Shown here piece by piece: positions 1 through 5,694 of a stretch of 5,856 nt of DNA. Under the pieces are notes generated by a model that was given only the letters and a program-made list of their open reading frames with translations, made no database searches and was not told the DNA's origin. This DNA is from Dethiosulfatibacter sp. Lineage in GTDB: Bacteria > Bacillota_A > Clostridia > Tissierellales > Dethiosulfatibacteraceae. A program made the translations under genes and the position numbers. The stretch's first letter is position 1. The number at the start of each line of letters is the position of its first letter. Location: NCBI GenBank assembly GCA_019084435.1, contig JAHRFV010000236.1, forward strand, positions 1 through 5,856, read 5' to 3'.

Positions 1-103
1 CTACATTGTAGGTGCCATAAACGCCTGTGAAAAATTTGCAGTTTTTTCAGAGGCTTGTTTAGGTGTAAGACTTTTTTTGCTTTTTGATCCTTTTGGTGTC
101 GAT

Positions 104-160
104 TTATTCAAATTTGTGACTTGACATATTACCGCTAGACTTTTCCTGTTTTGCTTTCAT
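104..160 (-). pseudogene. Possible broken start of the intron-encoded reverse transcriptase (18 codons)
   Basis: A strong AGGAGGTAAG ribosome binding site (171-180) stands just upstream of ATG at 158-160. The short frame reads MKAKQEKSSGNMSSHKFE and then hits TAA at 104-106. Lys/Ser-rich leaders of this kind, ending in a K-L/F-E segment, are familiar at the N-terminus of LtrA-type proteins in Firmicutes introns, where the frame normally continues. Beyond the stop, two other minus-strand frames stay open for about 35 codons. One of them (containing KSKKSLTPKQASEKTANF) ends in TAG at 1-3 and the other runs off the window. A frameshift or replacement of the RT N-terminus is therefore likely, but the true RT could instead start from an unusual codon. 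The RT catalytic domain is not in view. Confidence 0.35.
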
Positions 161-170
161 GCATAAGAGC

Positions 171-180
171 CTTACCTCCT
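171..180 (-). promoter_or_regulatory. Ribosome binding site for the intron ORF
   Basis: The minus-strand sequence AGGAGGTAAG is a near-perfect Shine-Dalgarno match placed 6 to 12 bases before two overlapping ATG codons (162-164 and 158-160). The first ATG gives only nine codons before TAG, so the second is the better start. Its position just after the domain IV stem fits translation of an intron-encoded protein. Confidence 0.55.
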
Positions 181-622
181 ATGAACCATTCACTCCGTTA
201 CGTCTTTGCTACTATGGTTCTCGTCGGACCTATGCATTAACATTTGTAAGTCCATTTGACTTTGAATTGTTCAGTCCTTCCTTGTTTCCAAGTACTATGA
301 CCTCTGCTGACTTCTCAAAGTTCGTTGTTACTACAGATTCCTCTGCCTGCAAGACCTCACGGGATAAGTCTCCAATCTTTCCTCGTCTACCTGCCTAATT
401 TACCTGCATGGGTTACGATTGCCTTTTGGACTTCACCGCTTTTGGTCAGCTTATCCGCCATGCAAGCCTTAGTATTAGGTTTCTGTTCGTCAGGCTACGA
501 TTTCGCTATTGCTTCTTCTCTCCCACATCTCACAATGTGAAACTTGCAAATCGCTTTGGGGTTCGTCGGCAACTACGCCCCTTGTGGACTTTCACCACAG
601 ATTGACGGCATGCCCGTCATAC
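181..622 (-). ncRNA. Group II intron ribozyme, domains I-III and base of domain IV
   Basis: This is the catalytic RNA portion upstream of the intron reading frame. Visible structures on the minus strand are a GTGG/CCAC hairpin with loop TGAAAGT (584-598), the conserved AGTCAGCAGAGGTCATAGTA block (288-313) and a tetraloop hairpin CTTG-GAAA-CAAG (281-292). A 7-bp stem, GAACCAT/ATGGTTC (183-189 with 214-220), probably forms the base of domain IV or IVa. A ribosome binding site lies just past it, as is usual for introns that keep their protein gene in domain IV. The two short plus-strand reading frames across this region are accidental, since the conservation belongs to the minus-strand RNA. Whether the ribozyme is still active cannot be judged without domains V and VI. 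Confidence 0.72.
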
Positions 623-623
623 C

Positions 624-654
624 AAAAAAAATGACACCTCATTGAAGTGTCATT
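624..654 (-). terminator. Intrinsic terminator of the operon
   Basis: On the minus strand, the stem ATGACAC/GTGTCAT (extendable by one A-T pair) encloses a 9-base loop and is followed directly by eight Ts (624-631). This is a textbook Rho-independent terminator. It lies about 165 bases downstream of the regulator gene's stop codon and is the only clear terminator after the three genes. The group II intron begins one base after the T-tract, leaving hairpin and T-tract intact, so it should still work. Confidence 0.85.
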
Positions 655-819
655 GGTGTTAATACTATTAAAATATACTGATTATCTAAATGACTTTATA
701 CATACTATTATATTTGAAATCTTCTATATGAGTTATGTATTAAAAACGTTAAAATTTTATAATTCACTTGAACAAATATTGTTGATGTAATAGAGAAGTA
801 TTCTATCTCAAACGAATTC
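655..819. other. AT-rich 3' untranslated stretch
   Basis: These 165 bases between the regulator stop codon and the terminator are very AT-rich. I see no convincing reading frame, tRNA or hairpin in them. They are most simply the 3' untranslated part of the operon transcript. Confidence 0.5.
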
Positions 820-2556
820 TCAATATATACCTTGTTCTTTCAATTTTCGATAAAGGGTTGCAACTGAGATACCTAAAGACTTTGCTGCCAGTTCTTTTCC
901 AAATGTAGTATTTCCATATTTCATGAGGGCTTTGTCAATAAGCCATTTTGTATGCAAGTCAATGCTCAGCTCATCATCTTCATGGTTCTTTGGTTTCAGT
1001 AAATCATCAGGTAAACTGTTCAGGGTAATCATTTCAGTATTGGTCATATTAATTGCAAACTCAATGACATTCCGTAGTTCTCTGATGTTTCCAGGCCATG
1101 GATATTTTACTAAAATGCTCAAAGCATCATCGCTGACTCCTAAAACTTCTTTATGAATTCTTTCTGAATATATGTGTATGAAGTAATCTAAAAGGAGATG
1201 GATGTCTCCTATCCTTTCCCGTAATGGCGGTAAAGTTATAGGAATTACTTTCAAGCGGTAGTACAAATCATCTCTAAATTTGCCTTGTTTAACTAGTTCA
1301 TCAAGTTTTTTATTGGTTGCAGCAAGTATCCTCACATCTACTTTTGTGTGATATAGACCGCCAATCTTTGTTACTTGCTGCTCTTGAAGTACCCGAAGTA
1401 GTTTTGCTTGTAAATGAAGTGTCATCTCTCCGATTTCGTCTAGAAACAATGTTCCTCCATCGGCTAACTGGAATTTTCCTATCTTACCACCTTTTTTTGC
1501 TCCTGAAAAAGCGCCTTCTTCATATCCGAATAGTTCTGACTCAATCAGTTCTTCTGGAATTGCCGAACAGTTTATAGCGACAAAAGGTTCTTTGCTCCTT
1601 GAACTCAAGTTATGAATAAGCCGAGCCACTATTTCTTTCCCAGTGCCTGTTTCTCCATCAATCAAAACTGTAGACGAATGGGTGGCTAATTGTTTAATGC
1701 GTTCTTTGATTTCTTTGATAGCGATGCTGTCTCCGATTAAATCTTTTAACTCAATGTCCATGCTATGGGTATAGAGCTCATTCATTTCGTATGCGATGTC
1801 TTTTAACGATCTAAATATTAGAACCGCTCCTTGGCCTTTTTCACCGAGAATGACTGGTTTTGAACTCAAAATGAAATCTTTATTTTTGTTGACTTTAACT
1901 TCTTTGTACTTCATTTCTTCTTGGCTATATAGAAGTAGATCTACGATTTCCGGTTCTAAAAACGCACTTAGATGTGTTGGGATATTATTTCCAAAAATAT
2001 TTTTAAAGTTCAAATTCGATTGAAGTATTTCCCCCTCTTCTGAAACCAATATGAGAAAGTGATCTATGGAGTCCAAGACCACTTCCAATCTCTTCTTCAG
2101 TAATGAAATTTCTTCAAATGCCTGTTCTTCTTTTAACTTATTAACTATCAGATCAATCATTCTATCAATGAACCGTAAGTAGTGCTCTTTATGGTTGACC
2201 ATTTTATCCTTATCTTCTAAGGTATTTGCTATTATTCCTATACTGCCAATAATTTCACCTTCATAGAAAACTGGTATCCCAATAATCATTTGCACGACGC
2301 ATTTGCCACGTTGGGCACATTTAAGACAACCTAAGTTGTCATCCTTAGAAACAAGTATTAAGTATTCTCTTGTTTCCATGACTCTAGCTAATATAGAATC
2401 TGTACGTATACACTCATCTTGTGATACCGAAGCCAAATCACTGTCTCCAATAATCAAAAGGTCGTTGTCTACAATCAACACGTCCAATTCCAGGACTCCG
2501 CCAATGATGTGTGCAGTTTGCGCTATGTACTCTGAGATTTTTCTTAGGGATGCCAT
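820..2556 (-). CDS. Sigma-54-dependent transcriptional activator (sensor-PAS-AAA+-Fis HTH)
   Basis: This 578-residue protein is an enhancer-binding activator of RNA polymerase carrying sigma-54. Residues 1 to about 145 form a GAF-like sensor region with four cysteines (C49, C77, C80, C86). Residues about 152-255 are a PAS-like domain. Residues about 272-500 are the AAA+ domain, with Walker A GETGTGKE (301-308), the sigma-54 contact loop GAFSGA (348-353, Ser in place of the common Thr), Walker B GGTLFLDEI (367-375) and the FRDDLYYRL arginine-finger region (427-435). The C-terminus (about 549-577) is a Fis-type helix-turn-helix. There is no phosphoreceiver domain, so a small ligand or redox signal is more likely than a kinase. 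The start ATG lies 10 bases after the dehydrogenase stop codon, and its GAGGTG ribosome binding site overlaps that stop, suggesting translational coupling. Being last in a sigma-54 operon, it probably activates its own transcription; this is inferred from position. Confidence 0.95.
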   Translation of the reverse strand: MASLRKISEYIAQTAHIIGGVLELDVLIVDNDLLIIGDSDLASVSQDECIRTDSILARVMETREYLILVSKDDNLGCLKCAQRGKCVVQMIIGIPVFYEGEIIGSIGIIANTLEDKDKMVNHKEHYLRFIDRMIDLIVNKLKEEQAFEEISLLKKRLEVVLDSIDHFLILVSEEGEILQSNLNFKNIFGNNIPTHLSAFLEPEIVDLLLYSQEEMKYKEVKVNKNKDFILSSKPVILGEKGQGAVLIFRSLKDIAYEMNELYTHSMDIELKDLIGDSIAIKEIKERIKQLATHSSTVLIDGETGTGKEIVARLIHNLSSRSKEPFVAINCSAIPEELIESELFGYEEGAFSGAKKGGKIGKFQLADGGTLFLDEIGEMTLHLQAKLLRVLQEQQVTKIGGLYHTKVDVRILAATNKKLDELVKQGKFRDDLYYRLKVIPITLPPLRERIGDIHLLLDYFIHIYSERIHKEVLGVSDDALSILVKYPWPGNIRELRNVIEFAINMTNTEMITLNSLPDDLLKPKNHEDDELSIDLHTKWLIDKALMKYGNTTFGKELAAKSLGISVATLYRKLKEQGIY

Positions 2557-2561
2557 TTTTT

Positions 2562-2567
2562 CACCTC
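2562..2567 (-). promoter_or_regulatory. Ribosome binding site of the activator gene, overlapping the upstream stop codon
   Basis: GAGGTG on the minus strand lies 5 bases before the activator ATG and shares its first base with the TAG of the dehydrogenase gene (2567-2569). Ribosomes ending on the dehydrogenase would sit on this site, so the two genes are probably translated in a coupled way. Confidence 0.6.
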
Positions 2568-3676
2568 TAGTGATTTACATATTTTAATATTTCCTCTTTA
2601 CTCATACCTCTAAGGCCCATCTTCTCCAATGTACGACCATTTTCGAAATAATCAATCTCATTGTATGCAGAAGCAATTCGGATGCATGATTCAATTATAG
2701 GTACTTCCAGTTTGAGAAGCTTTGCAAATTCATAACAGGGAACCAAAATATTCGGAACATCTTCTGTGATATACCTGCTTTGTGCCGAATCAGGTGCTGA
2801 ATGAATTTTTCCGTGGGTCACCGAAGTTTTATTAAATTCATACACTGATTTAGCATCACTCTTGTAGAGCGCATTCATCATATCTAACTCAGTTTGAAGA
2901 TGTATACCTAATTCATTCCCAATCATCAAGCGCTCTTTTTCCATTTTTTCAGAGGCACGATCAGTCGAAGGTGAAACACAGTCTGAATAAAAGTTGAATT
3001 GACCTTTAAAATTTTCAAGCAGGCCCATATTCAAAGTAGTGATTAATGGATGTCCACCAAAATTGATATTTTCGAGTCCAGCTTCGATAACATTATCAAG
3101 ATCCCTTACCGCAATCGGAAAAAAGTCGTTTATTCGTTTTAAGGTATCCGTTGTCCTTGATTTTGGCAAAACTCCTGCATAGATAAATTCTTTAATCCCC
3201 ATAATGCTTACCACACCAGGCTCTACTAGTCTGCACGCCCAAGGGATTGTCATTGCATCTACAAATGTCATTTTTAAATCATGATGTCCAAGTTTATTAA
3301 CCATATTTTTCATCACCAGGCTTCCATAATTCCCTGGCAATGAAAACAAAATATGTTCATCTCTTAAAAAAGGTAGCATTTTTTCAAACAGCTCTTCCTG
3401 AGCAAATGAAGGCACTATCATGACGAGCAAATCAGAATACTTTACCGCTGTTTCCATATCGGTTGTAATACAATCCACCTTCTCAAATCCTGATAATAAT
3501 AAAGATACATCGTTGTAGTTTTCAAGTGCTTTTATTCCATTATTTGTATCAATTGCTTTCAAATGGGTTGCAAAATCCGGTTGGTCATATAAGCAAACCT
3601 GATGTCCTAATTTCGAAAAATGATAAGCAGCCGTTACGCCCCCATTTCCTGCTCCAATTACTGTAATTTTAGTCAT
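2567..3676 (-). CDS. NAD(P)-dependent opine dehydrogenase family protein
   Basis: This 369-residue protein belongs to the octopine/nopaline dehydrogenase family. Such enzymes reductively condense an amino acid with a 2-oxo acid to give an N-carboxyalkyl amino acid (opine), or run the reverse oxidation; they are cytoplasmic. The N-terminus has a Rossmann dinucleotide-binding fold with GAGNGG (residues 8-13). The C-terminal domain has the family's N-x-x-x-x-HP signature (NINFGGHP, His209, the expected catalytic histidine) and SRYITEDVP (300-308). The length is normal for the family. ATG at 3676 is chosen because AGGAGG (3685-3690) precedes it by 8 bases and the Rossmann motif follows at once. 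An in-frame ATG at 3733 would add 19 residues, overlap the upstream gene and disturb the N-terminal beta strand. The gene lies 22 bases after the transporter gene. The amino acid and oxo acid used cannot be read from the sequence; related proteins are sometimes labelled ketopantoate-reductase-like or glycerol-3-phosphate-dehydrogenase-like. Confidence 0.9.
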   Translation of the reverse strand: MTKITVIGAGNGGVTAAYHFSKLGHQVCLYDQPDFATHLKAIDTNNGIKALENYNDVSLLLSGFEKVDCITTDMETAVKYSDLLVMIVPSFAQEELFEKMLPFLRDEHILFSLPGNYGSLVMKNMVNKLGHHDLKMTFVDAMTIPWACRLVEPGVVSIMGIKEFIYAGVLPKSRTTDTLKRINDFFPIAVRDLDNVIEAGLENINFGGHPLITTLNMGLLENFKGQFNFYSDCVSPSTDRASEKMEKERLMIGNELGIHLQTELDMMNALYKSDAKSVYEFNKTSVTHGKIHSAPDSAQSRYITEDVPNILVPCYEFAKLLKLEVPIIESCIRIASAYNEIDYFENGRTLEKMGLRGMSKEEILKYVNH

Positions 3677-3684
3677 TTTTTCAG

Positions 3685-3690
3685 CCTCCT
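3685..3690 (-). promoter_or_regulatory. Ribosome binding site that fixes the dehydrogenase start
   Basis: AGGAGG on the minus strand lies 8 bases before the ATG at 3674-3676. No comparable site precedes the in-frame ATG at 3733, which is inside the transporter gene. This decides the start in favour of the 369-residue product. Confidence 0.8.
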
Positions 3691-3698
3691 CGCCAGTC

Positions 3699-5090
3699 TT
3701 AATAAACGCCAAAAACGTTAGTAAATAAAACAATCAACGGAAGAGCAATTAACGTTTTTTCTATAAATAAGATGGCCAAATGCTTAAAGTTCACAGGAAT
3801 TCTAGAGCCAATGAGAACTGCTCCCATTTCTGACAGATAAACGATTTGAACAAGAGATAGAACTCCTATGATAAAACGCGTTTTTGCTGAAACAATAGCA
3901 CTACCGACAATGGCCGGTAAAAACATATCTGCAAAGCCAATTATTGTTGCAGGAGCTGCTTCAAAAGCTTCGGGAACACCTAAGAGTTGTAAGTAGAAAC
4001 CCATTGGGTATGAAATCCACGAGAATATAGGTGTATATTCCGAAAGCACTAATGATACTATAGCGATAGTCATAACTGAAGGTGCTAATGATAAAAACAA
4101 ATCTACATAAGACTTGGTTCCAGAAATCAATACATCTTTGACACTCCCACCATCTCTTGCTATAACAACTGAACGCTTAAGAGCCCATGCATATTTATTG
4201 AGACCAACAGGTGCAATTTCATCAGTTTTGTACTGAATGTTGTTATATGTTGAATCATCAAATGTTGAAAGAGGCGGTATGCGAACCATTATGATGGTTG
4301 AAATGATTCCAACAAGGGTTAAAATCCCATAAAAGATCATAAATTTATCGCCTACGTTCAAAGTGTTAGCGATTACTAAACAAAATGGCAGCGATACCAC
4401 TGAAAACATGGTTGAAATTACAACAGCTTCTCTGGCATTATAATGACCGCTAATGTATTGACGAATTGTAATTAATATACCTGTGCTGTTTCCGCCAATC
4501 CAAGATGTTACCAAGTCAACAGTTGAACGTCCTGGAAGTTTGAATAAAGGATATGTCAAGCCTCTAAAGATGGTTCCTGTAAAATTCATAATACCATAGT
4601 CCGAAATCAACGGAATTGTGTAACAGGTAATAAAAAACGTTACGAATATTGTGAACATTAAGTCCATCGCCAAGAAACCTGTGTTACCATTTGCCACCAT
4701 GGCAAATAATGAGCCCTCTGGTTCTAAAATTAGAATAGCAGTAAATATGGCTGCTAACATTCGAATTGCGAAACTAATGGGACCTACTTCAAAAATAGCA
4801 GACCAAAACGAACTTTTTCTAATACCATCAAATTTGAAAATTTTGTGAGCTAATGTAATCAAGGCTGATAAAATGACAACGATATATATTAACTGCATTC
4901 CAAAAGGTTTGAATAGAGTCTTAAATGAATTGATTAAATACCCTAAAGGAATATTTACGGCACCATCTCTTACAATAGGAAATAGAAACAAGAAAACTCC
5001 TATTGCCGATGGTAAAAGAAACTTCATATAATCTTTTTTGGTAATTGTTTCCTCTGTTTGTTGGTTCTGTGCTGCAACTACTTTATTCAT
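3699..5090 (-). CDS. YjiH family membrane protein (Gate/nucleoside-recognition domain), probable transporter
   Basis: This 463-residue polytopic inner-membrane protein has about 10-11 hydrophobic segments, roughly at residues 24-41, 65-83, 105-124, 137-160, 222-246, 251-270, 330-350, 354-372, 384-402, 404-423 and 434-460. The segment around residues 185-240, with PGRSTVDLV, SWIGGNSTG and ISGHYNAREAVVIST, is typical of the Gate (nucleoside-recognition) domain of YjiH-like proteins. The long loop at about 270-328 is polar and likely cytoplasmic. The name Gate reflects homology and does not show nucleoside transport. In E. coli, yjiH and yjiG neighbour the isoaspartyl dipeptidase gene iadA, which hints at amino-acid-derived cargo. 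Here it is the first gene of an operon with an opine dehydrogenase, so it may carry an opine, an amino acid or a related compound; that is inference. The start is supported by AGGAGG (5098-5103) 7 bases upstream. The N-terminal 20 residues are polar, with no signal peptide. Confidence 0.88.
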   Translation of the reverse strand: MNKVVAAQNQQTEETITKKDYMKFLLPSAIGVFLFLFPIVRDGAVNIPLGYLINSFKTLFKPFGMQLIYIVVILSALITLAHKIFKFDGIRKSSFWSAIFEVGPISFAIRMLAAIFTAILILEPEGSLFAMVANGNTGFLAMDLMFTIFVTFFITCYTIPLISDYGIMNFTGTIFRGLTYPLFKLPGRSTVDLVTSWIGGNSTGILITIRQYISGHYNAREAVVISTMFSVVSLPFCLVIANTLNVGDKFMIFYGILTLVGIISTIIMVRIPPLSTFDDSTYNNIQYKTDEIAPVGLNKYAWALKRSVVIARDGGSVKDVLISGTKSYVDLFLSLAPSVMTIAIVSLVLSEYTPIFSWISYPMGFYLQLLGVPEAFEAAPATIIGFADMFLPAIVGSAIVSAKTRFIIGVLSLVQIVYLSEMGAVLIGSRIPVNFKHLAILFIEKTLIALPLIVLFTNVFGVY

Positions 5091-5097
5091 GATTAAA

Positions 5098-5103
5098 CCT
5101 CCT
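5098..5103 (-). promoter_or_regulatory. Ribosome binding site of the YjiH-type gene
   Basis: AGGAGG on the minus strand, 7 bases before ATG at 5088-5090, is a strong Shine-Dalgarno match. It supports this start over internal ATG codons such as the one 22 codons in. Confidence 0.8.
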
Positions 5104-5160
5104 CAATGATTTGCATTCATTTAAACAATCGCGACTGGTAAACACATGTATTTTACATAG

Positions 5161-5176
5161 TGCAATTTCTATGCCA
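5161..5176 (-). promoter_or_regulatory. Sigma-54 (-24/-12) promoter of the operon
   Basis: The minus-strand sequence TGGCATAGAAATTGCA matches the sigma-54 consensus TGGCAC-N5-TTGCW at all but one position. It has the invariant GG (5174-5175) and GC (5162-5163) exactly 10 bases apart. A transcript would start near 5150, giving a leader of about 60 bases before the YjiH-type gene. The same operon encodes a sigma-54 activator, which strengthens the call. Confidence 0.85.
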
Positions 5177-5199
5177 ACAGAATGAGGAGTTTTGCAATG

Positions 5200-5217
5200 G
5201 TTTCAAATGATTGAAAC
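5200..5217. promoter_or_regulatory. Candidate activator binding site: perfect inverted repeat
   Basis: GTTTCAA and TTGAAAC form a perfect 7-bp inverted repeat separated by ATGA. Its centre is about 58 bases upstream of the predicted sigma-54 transcription start. Fis-type activators bind such dyads as dimers. The distance is somewhat shorter than the usual 80-150 bases, so this may be the nearer of two sites. Its role is inferred from position and symmetry. Confidence 0.55.
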
Positions 5218-5226
5218 GCAACTTAA

Positions 5227-5260
5227 TTCTCAATATGCGAAATAATTGTCATAATGAGAA
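5227..5260. repeat. Second, weaker inverted repeat upstream of the operon promoter
   Basis: TTCTCA (5227-5232) and TGAGAA (5255-5260) are inverted copies 22 bases apart, centred about 94 bases upstream of the predicted start. The right arm overlaps a 10-bp palindrome, AGAAATTTCT (5257-5266). The sequence differs from the 5200-5217 dyad, so it is not simply a second copy. In such AT-rich DNA it could be chance. Confidence 0.3.
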
Positions 5261-5328
5261 ATTTCTTATATCTTACCACATTTCACTTATATAGCCAACA
5301 CATTGACTGCAACTTAAGAATATGATTT

Positions 5329-5478
5329 TTAAAATTGTTTGCGAAGTGTGGAGAGAAGAACAGAGAAACCGGTCTGAGAATTGGCAATCACAAGATGACT
5401 GACAACAACTTCACCTAAATCATTGAGAATAAAGCAGTCATGCTTGTACTTTGAAACATCGATACCGACAAAGTACAT
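5329..5478 (-). pseudogene. IS110-family transposase, N-terminal remnant (49 codons)
   Basis: The frame starts MYFVGIDVSKYKHDCFI, the characteristic N-terminus of IS110-family DEDD transposases, with Asp7 as the first catalytic acid of the RuvC-like domain. It continues through GEVVVSHLVIANSQTGFSVLLSTL and then meets TAA at 5329-5331. Full-length family members are about 400 residues, so all but the first tenth or so is missing. The match to the family fades near residues 46-49, placing the break at about 5330-5340, where ordinary AT-rich intergenic DNA begins. The start is fixed by AAGGAGGT (5485-5492) 6 bases upstream. The longer frame at 5415-5630 in another phase is a shadow. Confidence 0.85.
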
Positions 5479-5484
5479 GGAAAT

Positions 5485-5492
5485 ACCTCCTT
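5485..5492 (-). promoter_or_regulatory. Ribosome binding site of the IS110 transposase remnant
   Basis: AAGGAGGT on the minus strand lies 6 bases before ATG at 5476-5478. It decides the transposase frame over the overlapping frame in another phase. Confidence 0.7.
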
Positions 5493-5664
5493 AGAAAATG
5501 GGATTGTAGCACTGTTGTTTTCCACAAGAAATTCGACCGTGTAATCTCGAAAATGAAACGTCAAAGCGTTAACTAACTGATTACCATTGAAGACGAAAAA
5601 CTGTGGTCTGAGTCTCCTTATAACAGTCAAGGCTGTACAAAAACAGGTACAAATCCACAGTGCT
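5487..5664 (-). ncRNA. Candidate IS110 bridge RNA region
   Basis: IS110-group elements transcribe a structured guide RNA from the non-coding left end, just upstream of the transposase gene; the IS621 bridge RNA is about 177 nt. Here a TATAAT box (5671-5676) is followed by about 180 bases that can fold. CTGTGG/CCACAG (5655-5660 with 5601-5606) closes a 48-base region that itself holds a TGTAC/GTACA hairpin. AACG/CGTT brackets CTTTGA further on. TTCGA/TCGAA encloses a 10-base loop at about 5532-5551. Two successive looped structures would suit target- and donor-binding loops, but guide pairing cannot be checked because neither element end is defined. Ends are approximate. Confidence 0.35.
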
Positions 5665-5670
5665 TAACTT

Positions 5671-5676
5671 ATTATA
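5671..5676 (-). promoter_or_regulatory. Candidate -10 box inside the IS110 left end
   Basis: A perfect TATAAT lies on the minus strand. A TTGAAA at 5691-5696 is only 14 bases upstream, which is short for a -35 box, so the promoter is incomplete by eye. It could drive the guide RNA or the transposase. Confidence 0.4.
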
Positions 5677-5694
5677 CCGAAGTAAATGAGTTTC

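Larger units (their letters stand above)
1..622 (-). mobile_element. Group II intron, 5' part (probably IIC-like), running off the window
   Basis: Read on the minus strand, this stretch carries the hallmarks of a bacterial group II intron. The inferred 5' end at 622 reads GTATG, close to the usual GUGYG. A small hairpin with the GTGAAAGTC core follows at 584-598. A conserved block with AGTCAGCAGAGGTCATAGTA occupies 288-313, and directly after it come a GAAA-capped CTTG/CAAG hairpin (281-292) and a GGAAGGAC segment. The order and spacing resemble the Oceanobacillus iheyensis group IIC intron as I remember it. About 370 bases separate the 5' end from the domain III region, a normal size for a compact IIC ribozyme. 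The 3' end, domains V and VI and most of the reverse transcriptase lie beyond position 1. The subclass assignment is inferred from insertion directly behind a terminator and from the remembered similarity; no alignment was run. Confidence 0.82.

Noticed and set aside
1..11. Palindrome CTACATTGTAG at the left edge
   Set aside because: The arms meet with a single-base gap and the sequence to the left is missing, so no hairpin or operator role can be supported.
159..605. Three overlapping short plus-strand reading frames at the left edge
   Set aside because: They lie antisense to the group II intron ribozyme, have no convincing ribosome binding sites and resemble no protein family. Conservation here belongs to the minus-strand RNA.
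923..2587. Plus-strand frames inside the activator gene
   Set aside because: They are antisense shadows of a gene with complete sensor, AAA+ and HTH motifs, and have no family signature.
3677..3733. Longer dehydrogenase start at 3733 (19 extra residues)
   Set aside because: It overlaps the end of the transporter gene, lacks a good ribosome binding site and would place a hydrophobic tail before the Rossmann beta strand. The ATG at 3676 has AGGAGG at ideal spacing.
3685..5103. Nicotianamine-synthase-like partner that would make the operon a metallophore pathway
   Set aside because: The only neighbours of the dehydrogenase are a YjiH-type protein and a regulator. There is no synthase or MFS exporter in the window, so a staphylopine-like assignment is unsupported.
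5415..5630. 71-residue minus-strand frame over the IS110 start
   Set aside because: It overlaps the transposase in another phase. The ribosome binding site and the family signature MYFVGIDVSKYK belong to the ATG at 5478.
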